The notes below the pieces were generated by a model. That model was not told the DNA's origin. It did not search any database and saw only the letters and a list, made by a program, of their open reading frames with translations. Shown here piece after piece: positions 18,023 through 28,099 of a stretch of DNA of 64,000 nucleotides. Position numbers and translations under genes: made by a program. Origin of the DNA: Ruminococcus sp. (GTDB taxonomy: Bacteria > Bacillota > Clostridia > Oscillospirales > Ruminococcaceae); NCBI GenBank assembly GCA_017475555.1, contig JAFVFL010000020.1:35889-99888 (forward strand). The letters are read 5' to 3'. Numbering within the stretch: position 1 is the stretch's first letter; every line of letters begins with the position of its first letter.

Positions 18023-20038
18023 TTATTCCTCAAACGCCGTAACTATACGCTCAATCCGCTCGCCGAGGTCGTCCGTGAGCACCTTGTTTTCCTCGATCTC
18101 GCTGATTATATCCTGACCGTAGCTGCGGATATAGCTCATCAGGTCGGTGCGGTACTGCCTCAGCTCGCCAAGCGGTATATCGTCGAAAAGCCCGTGCTGT
18201 GCCGAGTAGAGGAGAATGACCTGCTCATAGTGCGGGAGCGGCTGGTACAGCGGCTGCTTCAACAGCTCCGTGAGCATATGTCCATGCCGCAGAAGCTCAG
18301 TCGTTGACTGGTCAAGCTCCGAGGAGAACTGAGTGAATATCTCCATTTCCTTGAACTGTGCAAGGTCGATACGCAGATTTCCTGCCGCCTTTTTCATAGC
18401 CTTTGTCTGTGCAGCTCCGCCGACTCTCGATACAGAAAGTCCGTAGTTTACCGCAGGACGAAGACCGGAGTTGAACAGCTCGCTTTCAAGGAATATCTGT
18501 CCGTCGGTTATTGATATCACGTTGGTCGGGATATACGCCGAAATATCGCCCGCAAGCGTCTCTATCACAGGCAGAGCGGTAAGTGAGCCGCCGCCGTGCT
18601 CATCATCAAGACGGCTCGAACGCTCCAAAAGGCGCGAATGCAGGTAGAATACATCTCCCGGATAAGCCTCACGTCCCGGAGGACGGTGCAGCAGCAGCGA
18701 CATCGCACGGTATGCGACAGCGTGCTTTGAAAGGTCATCGTACACAATGAGTACGTCCCTGCCCTTTGACATGAAGTATTCCGCCATTGCTGTGCCGGAA
18801 TACGGCGATATATACTGGAACGTTGCCGGGTCGCTCGCAGAGGCGCATACCACTACAGTGTACTCCATAGCACCATATTTTTTCAGTGTATTGACTACCT
18901 GAGCGACAGTCGAGGACTTCTGCCCTATAGCGACGTAAATGCAGACTACGTCCTGCCCCTTCTGGTTGATTATCGTATCAACAGCGATAGAGGTCTTTCC
19001 GGTCTGTCTGTCGCCGATTATAAGCTCTCTCTGCCCTCTGCCTATCGGGAACATCGAATCTATGGCAAGTATACCGGTCTGGAGCGGTACGCTTACCGGC
19101 TTTCTCTCGATAACTCCCGGAGCCTCACGCTCTATCGGGAAGTAATCCGCCGCATTTATCTGTCCAAGACCATCAATAGGCGAACCGAGTGCATCGACTA
19201 CACGGCCGAGCAGCTCATCACTTACACCTACGCCGGCACGCTTTCTTGTACGCACAACAGACGAGCCCTCAGTAAGTCCCCTGTCGTCTCCGAGGAGAAC
19301 TACTCCCACGGTTTTTTCCTCAAGGCTCTGGACTATTCCCCTTACTCCGTTCTCGAACTCAACAAGCTCGCCGTACATAACGCCGCTCATTCCCCGTACT
19401 CTTGCGATACCGTCGCCGAGACGGGTGATGAAGCCTGTCTCCGTCTCGCCTGAGCGGACTGTGAAATCCCGCACCTCAGTCTTGAGCACAGAGATAATAT
19501 CGCTCTCGTCATTGCTGCCGTCAGTGACCTCAGCCGCACGGTTCTCCATAGCCTCACGTATCTGTCTCAGGCTCGTCCGGTAGCTCTTGTCGTACTCAAC
19601 ATCTCCGGCATTCAGGATAAAGCCGCCGAGTATCTCCGGGTCGTGGCGGTACTCGATATCAACGTCCTCCTTGGCGAACCTGTCCATGATGAATTTTTTC
19701 AGGTCTGCCTGCTGGGTATCCGTAAGCGGTGTAACATAGCGGACTACAGCCTTTATGCTGCCCTGCCGGTCTATCAGTATATCAGTATACTCCTCAAGTA
19801 TATCCTCTATCCGCTCTACAGAGCCGTCCGCAACTGCGGTCATGAGAACTCTGTGCAGCGATTCAGGAAAAAGCCTTTTGATTATGCCGCTTTTTTCGTC
19901 ACGGGTGACGAGGGGATTGGAGAGCGTGTCCTTTACGTCCTCACAGGCTTCAAATACGCCCTTTGCAAGCTCAGTATCCTCCTGCGATACATCGAGCCGC
20001 ACGAGCTCCTTCAGAAGCTCCTTATCAGCGTCCTTCAT
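18023..20038 (-). CDS. atpHA: ATP synthase delta-alpha fusion
   Basis: One uninterrupted frame of 671 residues contains a delta-like region (about 1-172) followed by a complete alpha subunit (about 178-671). The delta part keeps the C-terminal region (DPEILGGFILNAGDVEYDKS) but lacks the first helix usually marked by YAKALF. The alpha part has FITRLGDGIARVRGM, the P-loop GDRQTGKTS, LLHRPPGREAYPGD and PAVNYGLSVSRVGGA. The junction ENRAAEVTDGSNDES is acidic and has no stop. An in-frame ATG at MENRAA has only a poorly spaced GAGG. F1 has three alpha and one delta, so a permanent fusion would change the stoichiometry. Cleavage or internal initiation is possible. It overlaps atpF by four bases. Confidence 0.9.
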   Translation of the reverse strand: MKDADKELLKELVRLDVSQEDTELAKGVFEACEDVKDTLSNPLVTRDEKSGIIKRLFPESLHRVLMTAVADGSVERIEDILEEYTDILIDRQGSIKAVVRYVTPLTDTQQADLKKFIMDRFAKEDVDIEYRHDPEILGGFILNAGDVEYDKSYRTSLRQIREAMENRAAEVTDGSNDESDIISVLKTEVRDFTVRSGETETGFITRLGDGIARVRGMSGVMYGELVEFENGVRGIVQSLEEKTVGVVLLGDDRGLTEGSSVVRTRKRAGVGVSDELLGRVVDALGSPIDGLGQINAADYFPIEREAPGVIERKPVSVPLQTGILAIDSMFPIGRGQRELIIGDRQTGKTSIAVDTIINQKGQDVVCIYVAIGQKSSTVAQVVNTLKKYGAMEYTVVVCASASDPATFQYISPYSGTAMAEYFMSKGRDVLIVYDDLSKHAVAYRAMSLLLHRPPGREAYPGDVFYLHSRLLERSSRLDDEHGGGSLTALPVIETLAGDISAYIPTNVISITDGQIFLESELFNSGLRPAVNYGLSVSRVGGAAQTKAMKKAAGNLRIDLAQFKEMEIFTQFSSELDQSTTELLRHGHMLTELLKQPLYQPLPHYEQVILLYSAQHGLFDDIPLGELRQYRTDLMSYIRSYGQDIISEIEENKVLTDDLGERIERIVTAFEE

Positions 20039-20559
20039 TTATCTCCGCCCTCCTCTGCTGACTCCTCAGAAAGAAATTCGTCAACGAGCCTGCGGTTCTT
20101 TTCATCGTCAAGATTCGCACCGACTACCTTTGAAGCAGCTTCAATTGCAAGGTCGGCTATCTGCGACTGAGCCTGCTGGATAACTCTCCTTCTCTCGCTC
20201 TCCGCAGCCTTTCCGGCAGCCGACACTATGTCCTCAGCCTCAGCCTTTGACCTCTCGATTATCGCAGCCTTTTCGGACTCTGCGTCCTCGTGTGCCTTCA
20301 TGATTATCCTGTTCGCCTCGTCCTTTGCATCGCTTATGGAATCGGCATACTGCTGCTTGAGCTCCTCTGCCTCCTCCTTAGCCTTCTTGGCGTCGTCGAT
20401 ATCCTTCTGTATAGACTCAGTCCTGTCATTCATGAGCTTGTTTATCGGCTTGAAGAGGAATATCCTCAGAAGTATGAACAGAATGATTATATTTACAGCC
20501 GACCAGATGAAATTCCAGATATTGATATCAAGCAGTGTACCCTTTAAGACATCTCCCAT
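20035..20559 (-). CDS. atpF: ATP synthase b subunit
   Basis: This 174-residue peripheral stalk subunit has one N-terminal membrane segment (about 12-30, FIWSAVNIIILFILLRIFLF) and a long charged helix that dimerises and binds delta. The conserved LNKLMNDR-like stretch (INKLMNDRTESIQKDIDDA) follows the membrane segment. Its stop overlaps the start of the delta-alpha fusion (ATGA). Confidence 0.93.
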   Translation of the reverse strand: MGDVLKGTLLDINIWNFIWSAVNIIILFILLRIFLFKPINKLMNDRTESIQKDIDDAKKAKEEAEELKQQYADSISDAKDEANRIIMKAHEDAESEKAAIIERSKAEAEDIVSAAGKAAESERRRVIQQAQSQIADLAIEAASKVVGANLDDEKNRRLVDEFLSEESAEEGGDK

Positions 20560-20595
20560 ATCACATCTTCCTTCCGATTAATTTTTCCCGGCTGC

Positions 20596-20817
20596 TCATT
20601 TCAGCAGGAATATGATGAGTATGGCAATTACGAAGCCATAGATAGCAGTAGCCTCCGCAAGGGCACAGCCCAGAAGAAGTGCAGTATTTATCGCACCCTT
20701 TGCCTCCGGCTGGCGTGCTATAGCTTCAACTGCCTTTGAGGTCGCAAGTCCTATTCCTATGCCTGCACCTGCACCGGTGAGTACGGCGATAGCTGCTCCA
20801 AGTGCTATAGTTCCCAT
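20596..20817 (-). CDS. atpE: ATP synthase c subunit, second copy
   Basis: This 73-residue proteolipid has two membrane helices and the polar loop ARQPEAKG. The ion-binding Glu is in ALAEATAIYGF near 57. The Gln and Ser ligands typical of sodium-binding c subunits are replaced by hydrophobic residue and Ala, so proton coupling is more likely. It differs from the upstream copy only by Arg for Lys in the loop. A 62-base block (20651-20712) is identical in both genes while flanking codons differ silently. Confidence 0.93.
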   Translation of the reverse strand: MGTIALGAAIAVLTGAGAGIGIGLATSKAVEAIARQPEAKGAINTALLLGCALAEATAIYGFVIAILIIFLLK

Positions 20818-20850
20818 AATATTTATCCTCCGTATCTTTTATTACGCTCT

Positions 20851-21072
20851 TTATTTGAGCAGGAATATAATAAGTATCGCAATTACAAAGCCGTAGATAG
20901 CCGTTGCCTCCGCAAGGGCACAGCCCAGAAGAAGTGCAGTATTTATCGCACCCTTTGCCTCCGGCTGCTTTGCGATAGCCTCGACAGCCTTAGATGTAGC
21001 AAGACCGATACCGATACCTGCACCTGCACCTGTAAGAACTGCGATAGCAGCTCCCAATGCTATAGTTCCCAT
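20851..21072 (-). CDS. atpE: ATP synthase c subunit, first copy
   Basis: This 73-residue proteolipid has the loop AKQPEAKG and the same ion-binding Glu motif as the next gene. Each copy has its own ribosome site (TCCTCC/ACCTCC on the plus strand), so both should be translated and mixed in the c-ring. The duplication may raise c expression, or let the two proteins be present in different amounts. Confidence 0.93.
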   Translation of the reverse strand: MGTIALGAAIAVLTGAGAGIGIGLATSKAVEAIAKQPEAKGAINTALLLGCALAEATAIYGFVIAILIIFLLK

Positions 21073-21093
21073 ATAGTTTACCTCCGTTCAATA

Positions 21094-21783
21094 TCAGTCC
21101 TCCTCACCGATAGCCTCTGCCATGAACAGAGAGGTGAGGAATACAAACACATATGCCTGGATACAGCCGTCGAATATATCGAAATAGAAGCTGAATGCTA
21201 CCGGTACACCGACCGGCACGACAGCCTTCAGCAGCTCCATTACGACAAATGCTCCGAGAACGTTTCCGAAAAGTCGCATACACAGCGACAGCGGCTTTAT
21301 GACAAGCTCAAGAATATTCATCGGCAGCATGAGCGGCATAGGCTCAGCAAAGCTGTGCAGCCAGCCCTTAAAGGTTCTCTCCCTTATGCCGCATATCTGT
21401 ATCAGAACGATAGCGAATAAGGCAAGGGTCGCAGTGACTCCGAGATCCTTTGTAGGCGGACGGAGACCGAAAATGCCGACGATATTGGATATACCGATGT
21501 AGATGAGCAGCGTTTCGAGGAACGGGATATACTTTTTTCCCTTTTCGCCGAGAGTTCCGAGGAAGAAATTGTTCATCCAGCTTATCGCCGTTTCGAGCAG
21601 GCACTGTGAGCCTGTAGGGACAGTTTTGAGCTTTCTGACGAGCAGTATCGAGGCAATGACGACAACAGCCATTATACCCCATGTCATGACGCACGACTCC
21701 GGCACAGGTATCCCTCCGAATATCGGTATCGTAAAGGCGACACGGCATTCAAGCTCCTCCTGAAGCCTTTCTGCAATATCCAT
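21094..21783 (-). CDS. atpB: ATP synthase a subunit
   Basis: This 229-residue membrane protein has five or six helices. The essential Arg is in SLCMRLFGNVLGAFVVMELL near 168-187. It forms the proton path against the c-ring. It is the first gene of the operon; no atpI precedes it. Confidence 0.94.
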   Translation of the reverse strand: MDIAERLQEELECRVAFTIPIFGGIPVPESCVMTWGIMAVVVIASILLVRKLKTVPTGSQCLLETAISWMNNFFLGTLGEKGKKYIPFLETLLIYIGISNIVGIFGLRPPTKDLGVTATLALFAIVLIQICGIRERTFKGWLHSFAEPMPLMLPMNILELVIKPLSLCMRLFGNVLGAFVVMELLKAVVPVGVPVAFSFYFDIFDGCIQAYVFVFLTSLFMAEAIGEED

Positions 21784-21897
21784 ATATTACACCTCTTTCC
21801 CACAAAAATACCCCACAAAAAAATGAACGGAGAGCCTGTCCGAGCACCGGCATGATCTCCGCTGATCTTGTCTGTTGAGTGCTTTTTCACACCTATA

Positions 21898-21926
21898 ATA
21901 ATATAACAAAATTTTGTCAAAGTCAA
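21898..21926 (-). promoter_or_regulatory. Promoter of the ATP synthase operon
   Basis: TTGACT (21921-21926), 17 bases and TATTAT (21898-21903). A second TTGACA (21915-21920) pairs with TATAGG at 21892-21897 and could serve instead. The leader has a CGGAGA/TCTCCG stem followed by TTCATTTTTTT, which could act as an attenuator before atpB. Confidence 0.55.
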
Positions 21927-21953
21927 GCATTTACGTGAAATTTGCTCCGGAAA

Positions 21954-22385
21954 TTACCCGCCGTTTTTCTTTCTTCCGCCCGAAAGATACCGGAAATAGC
22001 CGTCAAGCCGTTCTATTGCCCCGGAATTGAGCTTCTCCGCAAGACGCACCCTGTCTACCTCCTTCTTATGCCCCGAAAGCTCCTGTGCGAGCTTCTTCAT
22101 AAGCTCCGCAGTCTGCCTTTCACGCTCCTCAAGCTGCGAGAGCCGTCCTCTGAGTATCGAAAGCTCATCGTCCTTTATCCTCAGCGTCTCCTCAAGCTCC
22201 CCTATCCGGCTGCGGAGCGTGTCTATCTTTTCAGAAAGCTGCTCATTCACGGCATTCTGCTTTGAACCGAAATCCGCAAGCTGCGAAGCCGTCCTGAACG
22301 CACCTCCGGCATTCTCGTCAAAGGCGTGGAGTGCGGACAGCTCAGTATTTCCGCTATTCTCTCTGCTCTCCGGCATTTTCCTCAT
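21954..22385 (-). CDS. Coiled-coil protein at the end of the exopolysaccharide operon
   Basis: This 143-residue protein has no signal peptide or membrane segment. About 45-110 is a continuous coiled coil rich in Glu, Leu, Arg and Lys, ending with a basic tail (GGRKKNGG). No family is recognised. It starts 11 bases after the reductase gene with AAAGGA before its ATG, so it is co-transcribed with the GDP-sugar and glycosyltransferase genes. It may have a structural or scaffolding role in that assembly. Confidence 0.65.
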   Translation of the reverse strand: MRKMPESRENSGNTELSALHAFDENAGGAFRTASQLADFGSKQNAVNEQLSEKIDTLRSRIGELEETLRIKDDELSILRGRLSQLEERERQTAELMKKLAQELSGHKKEVDRVRLAEKLNSGAIERLDGYFRYLSGGRKKNGG

Positions 22386-22396
22386 CTCCGTTCCTT

Positions 22397-23347
22397 TCAG
22401 GGCGTATCCTGCTGCCGCAGACCCTCTCTCCAGAAGTCAAGCGTATCCTGTATGGTCTGCTCTATCGTTATCTCCGCACGCCAGCCTGTGTCGGCATATA
22501 TACGTGATACATCCGGCTCTATGACCGGTATATCCGACGCTCTCATGCGAGCCGGGTCGGTCTTTACCTCTATCGGTAGACTTGCAAGGCTCAGTATCGT
22601 GTCAAGTATCGACTGTATAGTTACAGCACTTCCTCTGCCGACGTTGTATATCCTGCCGGAAACGCCCCTGTCCCCCAGCAGCCTGTAAGCTCTTACAACG
22701 TCCCTTACGTCCGTGAAATCTCTCATCGCAGAGAGATTCCCCACGCATATCTCAGGCTTTTTCAGCCCCAGCTCGATCTGTGCCGTCTGACGGCAGAAGT
22801 CCGATATAACGAACACCTCAGACTGTCCCGGCCCTGAGTGATTGAATGCCCTGACCATGATTATATCCTTTTTGTACGCCCTTGCGTATATCTCGCCCAT
22901 CATCTCTCCGCAAGCCTTAGTTGCGGCGTATATGTTCCCCGGATGCAGCGGCTCTGACTCCGAAAGCGGACACGCCTCACGCCGGATAAAGCCGTACTCC
23001 TCGCCTGAGCCTATCATTATCAGCCGCATATCCTGCCGCCTTGCTTCCCTGAGGGCTTCAAGCACATTTATAGTCCCGACAACGTTTATCTCCGCCGTGA
23101 GCTGCGGCTTTCTCCATGACACAGCGACCGAGCTCTGTGCCGCAAGGTGATACACGATATCCGGCATAAGCTCGTCAAGAAGTGCCGTTATATCGTCCTT
23201 TTTCAGTATATCAAGAGTATACGCCGCACAGCCCCCGATGCTCTCCCCCGGCAGGCAGGTCGCACAGACCTCAGTGCCGTTCCCGGAAAGCTCCTTTATC
23301 AGATATTTCCCGACAAATCCGCCGCCGCCGATTATAAGTGCCTTCAT
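22397..23347 (-). CDS. rmd: GDP-4-keto-6-deoxymannose reductase (RMD-like)
   Basis: This 316-residue short-chain dehydrogenase-type reductase has the nucleotide site GGGGFVGKYL at its N-terminus, AAQSSV near 70, the family feature GSGEEYG near 112 and the catalytic YAATK near 140. NHSGPGQ near 168 is typical of the GDP-6-deoxy-4-ketohexose reductases. Together with gmd and manC in the same operon it most likely makes GDP-D-rhamnose. GDP-6-deoxy-D-talose is an alternative that sequence alone cannot exclude. Confidence 0.78.
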   Translation of the reverse strand: MKALIIGGGGFVGKYLIKELSGNGTEVCATCLPGESIGGCAAYTLDILKKDDITALLDELMPDIVYHLAAQSSVAVSWRKPQLTAEINVVGTINVLEALREARRQDMRLIMIGSGEEYGFIRREACPLSESEPLHPGNIYAATKACGEMMGEIYARAYKKDIIMVRAFNHSGPGQSEVFVISDFCRQTAQIELGLKKPEICVGNLSAMRDFTDVRDVVRAYRLLGDRGVSGRIYNVGRGSAVTIQSILDTILSLASLPIEVKTDPARMRASDIPVIEPDVSRIYADTGWRAEITIEQTIQDTLDFWREGLRQQDTP

Positions 23348-23376
23348 ATATGACCCTCCAGCCTTTCGCCGCCCTA

Positions 23377-24549
23377 TCAGCTGTCCCCTCTGAGGACTCT
23401 GTAAAGCCTTTTTATTACATCTTTTTCAAGGAACTCTTTCTGCACTCTCTCAGCCGCAGCCGAGCCATATTCCCTCATCAGCTCCGGGTTATGGAGCAGC
23501 CGCACTATCGCACCTGCAAGCGACTCAAAGTCCCCCGGCGGGACAGTATACCCCGTCACCTTATTGAGACTTACGTGCGGCACACCTGTCGGAAGAAGCG
23601 TATTTATCACCGGCTTGCCGTAGATCATCGCCTCAAGCTGGACTATGCCGAACGCCTCGCTCCTCTCGACCGATGGAAGAATGAATATATCGCAGTCCGC
23701 ATACGCCTGCCTCAGCTCAGTATCGCTCAGATACCCGAGAAAATGCACTCTTTTGTCAAGTCCGAGACGGCTGCACTCCGCTTTCAGCTCGCTCTCCATC
23801 GCTCCAGTCCCGGCAATGAAAAGCTCACACGGATAACTCTCATCTGCTGTCAGGCACATCGCTTTAAGGAGCGTTCCGACTCCCTTGTAATACACCAGCC
23901 GTCCGGTGAAGAACAGCTTTGCGGCATTTTTGTTATTCAGCCGCTGCGTCAGCACCGGTCTGCGTTCGACCGACAGGTACTCCTCCGGGTCTATGCCATA
24001 TGGAACTATGACGCACTTTTTCCGGAATTCCGGCATACTCAGCCACTCAGAGCCGTCGATATGCCCCTGAGTTGCCGCCGCTATGGCGTCCGCCCTGTGC
24101 AATAGCCTGAGCAGAAGCGGTCTATAGAGCTTCAGCAGCCTTTTCTGCTTTACAACGTCACTGTGCCACGACACAACAACTCTGCCCTTGTACCCCGACA
24201 GCAGCAGTGCAAGATCCGCAAGCGGGAACGGCACGTTGATATGTACTGCGTCGGCGTTTTTTGAAAGCTTCCTGAAAAGCCTGATGAACGACAGCGATAC
24301 CGGGCATGAAAAGTACGTCCCGAAGCTCCCTGCACGGATTATCCGCTCCCTTTCCGGGGTATCCTCATGGCTGTATATCGTCCTGCCCCTGCCGTCACGG
24401 CATACAAGTGCTGTCACCTCAACGCCGTCCGCCGCACCAAGCTCCCTCGTGTACTGCCTGACGAGCGTCTCAATGCCGCCGACGTGCGGATAATATGCCT
24501 TATTGACCTCAAGTACACGGAAAATACGCCTTTTCTGCTTACCGCTCAT
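23377..24549 (-). CDS. GT4-family glycosyltransferase
   Basis: This 390-residue GT-B fold transferase has the N-terminal acceptor domain pattern YYPHVGGIETLV near 18-29. The C-terminal donor domain has FTGRLVYYKGV near 223 and the E-x7-E motif ERSEAFGIVQLEA near 302-314. The donor is probably a GDP-linked mannose or rhamnose made by the same operon. It follows the next GT4 gene with a one-base overlap. Linkage and acceptor are unknown. Confidence 0.83.
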   Translation of the reverse strand: MSGKQKRRIFRVLEVNKAYYPHVGGIETLVRQYTRELGAADGVEVTALVCRDGRGRTIYSHEDTPERERIIRAGSFGTYFSCPVSLSFIRLFRKLSKNADAVHINVPFPLADLALLLSGYKGRVVVSWHSDVVKQKRLLKLYRPLLLRLLHRADAIAAATQGHIDGSEWLSMPEFRKKCVIVPYGIDPEEYLSVERRPVLTQRLNNKNAAKLFFTGRLVYYKGVGTLLKAMCLTADESYPCELFIAGTGAMESELKAECSRLGLDKRVHFLGYLSDTELRQAYADCDIFILPSVERSEAFGIVQLEAMIYGKPVINTLLPTGVPHVSLNKVTGYTVPPGDFESLAGAIVRLLHNPELMREYGSAAAERVQKEFLEKDVIKRLYRVLRGDS

Positions 24550-25700
24550 CAGACAAGCTCCTTGTATATATCGTAAAGTATCTCAGCTGAACGCTCCCAC
24601 GTAAAGCCCTCTGCACGCTCCCGTCCACGGCGGCTCAGCTCCTGTCTCAGTGCAGTATCGCCGCAGAGCCTGAGTATTCCCTCCGCAATGCTCTCCTCAG
24701 AGTAGGGGTCGCACAGCACCGCACAGTCTCCGGTCACCTCCGGCAGCGAAGCCGCATCTGAGGTCAGCACCGGTGTACCGCTCGCCATTGCTTCAAGGGG
24801 CGGCATACCGAAGCCCTCATATACTGACGGGAACAAAAATGCCGCCGCACCGCTCATCAGCCCCGGAAGCTGCTCCGATGGGATATACTCCGTAAACCGG
24901 ACATTTTTTGCCTTTTCAGCTGCCGCATATATGCCGCTGTCGTTCCAGCCCCTGCCGCCGGCAAGGACAAGCTGCGGTATACCGGGCATTTTCTCCTGAG
25001 CGATACCGTATGCCCTTATCAGCCGCTCAAGATTCTTCCTCGGCTCGATAGTCCCGACATACAGAAGATATTCGCCCTCTATGCCGCAGCTCTTCTTCGC
25101 AGCGGCTATCTCCTCCGGAGTATGCAGCCGGAAACGCCCCAAATCAGTACCGCACGGCACGACCCTGAGCTTGTCCGCACATTCCGGGTAATATCTGATT
25201 ATCTCGCTCTTTGAGAATTCCGAATCCGTCACGACCATATCCGCCCGGCGGACTGACTTTTTCAGCCCGAATTCGAGCATGAGCCGTGTGCGTGTCCTTA
25301 CAGTCTCCGGGAACGCACGGAGAACCATATCATGCACTGTGACGACCGTCCTGCCGCTCACTCCCGGCGGGACTATATAGTTGAAAAAGTGCGTTATATC
25401 GGCATATTTCCCGAAATACCTGCTGTACGGCACCGGAATGAAGGTGCTCGCCATGCGGTAGAGGTACCCGGAATGCTCCGAGAAATGGCACTGAATGACC
25501 ATATCCTCGTTTATTTTCGTGAACGGCTCGATACGCCTCAGCTTGATGTCATGATCCTTGCGTGAGAAAAACTGGTAGAAATACTTGTTTTCCGGGTGAA
25601 GCATTGCCATTGCAGTCGTCTGCCCCGCCTCGCACCAGCCTATCCCGGTCATTTTATCGCTCACGAGCGGCAGAGCCTCAAAAGCTATTTTCATGCTCAT
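24549..25700 (-). CDS. GT4-family glycosyltransferase, mannosyl/rhamnosyl type
   Basis: This 383-residue protein has a GT4 donor domain with YVGTIEPRKNLERLI near 215, YEGFGMPPLEAMASG near 292 and SDAASLPEVTGDCAVL, a pattern frequent in mannosyl- and rhamnosyltransferases that use GDP-sugars. The ATG at 25700 overlaps the stop of the small gene before it (TGATG). A GTG three bases upstream and an ATG six bases downstream are alternatives; none has a strong ribosome site. Confidence 0.83.
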   Translation of the reverse strand: MSMKIAFEALPLVSDKMTGIGWCEAGQTTAMAMLHPENKYFYQFFSRKDHDIKLRRIEPFTKINEDMVIQCHFSEHSGYLYRMASTFIPVPYSRYFGKYADITHFFNYIVPPGVSGRTVVTVHDMVLRAFPETVRTRTRLMLEFGLKKSVRRADMVVTDSEFSKSEIIRYYPECADKLRVVPCGTDLGRFRLHTPEEIAAAKKSCGIEGEYLLYVGTIEPRKNLERLIRAYGIAQEKMPGIPQLVLAGGRGWNDSGIYAAAEKAKNVRFTEYIPSEQLPGLMSGAAAFLFPSVYEGFGMPPLEAMASGTPVLTSDAASLPEVTGDCAVLCDPYSEESIAEGILRLCGDTALRQELSRRGRERAEGFTWERSAEILYDIYKELV

Positions 25701-25948
25701 CACCCGTTCTCTGTTCTTCTCCTCAGCTCTGCGATATACTCCGTTACCTGCTCCTTGTCAAAGCCGGAAAATGCGGTCTTTATCGGCTTTTCAGCTGCAC
25801 TGTCTATCGCTGCGAGTGCCTCCGCCTTAGTCATGCCGCCCTGCTCATACACCAGTATAACACTGTTTATCTCATCGAGCCTTGCAAGCACATCAGCCTT
25901 GCTGTAGCCCTTTAAAACGGTGCGGAGAACAGCTATATCCTTACCCAT
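25700..25948 (-). CDS. Small protein with a DivIVA-like motif
   Basis: This 82-residue protein has no membrane segment. Two short stretches, VLKGYSKADVLARLDEIN near 11-28 and FSGFDKEQVTEYIAELRR near 60-77, resemble the N-terminal membrane-targeting motif of DivIVA/GpsB proteins (aromatic Gly-Tyr/Phe, then V-x-x-Y/L). It is locked between gmd (3 bases away) and a glycosyltransferase. It could recruit the polymer machinery to the membrane or septum. That is inference, and no family is named with certainty. Confidence 0.6.
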   Translation of the reverse strand: MGKDIAVLRTVLKGYSKADVLARLDEINSVILVYEQGGMTKAEALAAIDSAAEKPIKTAFSGFDKEQVTEYIAELRRRTENG

Positions 25949-25951
25949 AGC

Positions 25952-27004
<1,053 letters not shown>

Positions 27005-28099
27005 TTATATTAATTCATCACGTTTTTTCGCTTTAAGCTCCGCAATGACCTTTTTAACGTCCTGTGTGCTGTTCTTCGAGCAGACGAGAACTGCGTCCCC
27101 CGTGTCAACGACTATAAGATCCCTCAGCCCGACAGCCGCAACGAGCCTTCCGCCCTCTGCACATACTGTAGTCCGCTTCGTGTCAACGCTTATCACATCG
27201 CCGCTCATGAAGTTGCTGCCGTCGTCTGTCTCGTTGATACGCTCCAGTGCGAGCCAGCTTCCCACATCGTCCCAGCCGAAGCTGCCGGGGATAGTATATA
27301 TATCGCCAGCCTTTTCCATAATGCCGAAATCGACCGATTCAGAGGGGAATTTCTCATACTCGTCAATGAGCACCGTGGTATAGCTGTCAGTGCCGTAAGC
27401 CGCACCGATACGCTCCGCACCCTCATACACCTCCGGCATGAGCTGCTCAAATGCCGACATTATAGACGATACCTTCCACACGAACATTCCGCTGTTCCAG
27501 AGGTATTTTCCGGAGGAATAATACTTCTTCGCCGTTGCGAGATCCGGCTTTTCGACGAATCTGTTCACGCTGTAGGCAGTCTCCTCAGACTCTGATACCT
27601 TTATCTCGATATAGCCGTAGCCCGTTTCCGGATAGGTGGGGGTAATACCTACAGTCACGAGATTTCTGCCCGCCCTTGCCTTTTTCACAGCCTTTTTCAG
27701 CGTATTTACGAATATATCCTCATAGCCGATAAGGTGGTCGGAGGGGAGGACAATCATCACAGCCTCGCCGTACTTCTTCTCGATAACTGCCGCTGCAAGG
27801 GCTATGCACGGAGCGGTGTTCCTCGCACACGGCTCAGCAAGGATATTCTCCTCCGGTATATCCGGCAGCTGGTCAAGGACAAGCTCCTTATACGCCGCAT
27901 TTGTCACTATGAACACATCGTCCGGGCTGACGAGCGGTGAGAGCCGCCTTACAGTTTTCTGTATCATCGTTGCCCCGTCAGAGGTGAGCGAAAGGAACTG
28001 CTTAGGGCATGAATTTCTGCTCTTAGGCCAGAACCTCTCCCCTCTGCCGCCTGCCATTATGACGGCACATATTTTCGTGGCTTTATCAGTATTTTCCAT
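27005..28099 (-). CDS. manC: Mannose-1-phosphate guanylyltransferase
   Basis: This 364-residue enzyme makes GDP-mannose from mannose-1-phosphate and GTP. It has the nucleotidyltransferase signature VIMAGGRGERFWPKSR near 13-28, VLPSDHLIG near 115, and VEKPDLATAKKY near 170. The C-terminal phosphomannose isomerase domain of bifunctional forms is absent. The ATG at 28099 is chosen because GGAGG lies nine bases before it. The gene overlaps the preceding transferase by 14 bases. Confidence 0.92.
   Translation of the reverse strand: MENTDKATKICAVIMAGGRGERFWPKSRNSCPKQFLSLTSDGATMIQKTVRRLSPLVSPDDVFIVTNAAYKELVLDQLPDIPEENILAEPCARNTAPCIALAAAVIEKKYGEAVMIVLPSDHLIGYEDIFVNTLKKAVKKARAGRNLVTVGITPTYPETGYGYIEIKVSESEETAYSVNRFVEKPDLATAKKYYSSGKYLWNSGMFVWKVSSIMSAFEQLMPEVYEGAERIGAAYGTDSYTTVLIDEYEKFPSESVDFGIMEKAGDIYTIPGSFGWDDVGSWLALERINETDDGSNFMSGDVISVDTKRTTVCAEGGRLVAAVGLRDLIVVDTGDAVLVCSKNSTQDVKKVIAELKAKKRDELI

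Noticed and set aside
20596..21072. Second c gene considered as an assembly duplication
   Set aside because: The two copies differ at many silent positions and have different spacers, so they are two real genes.
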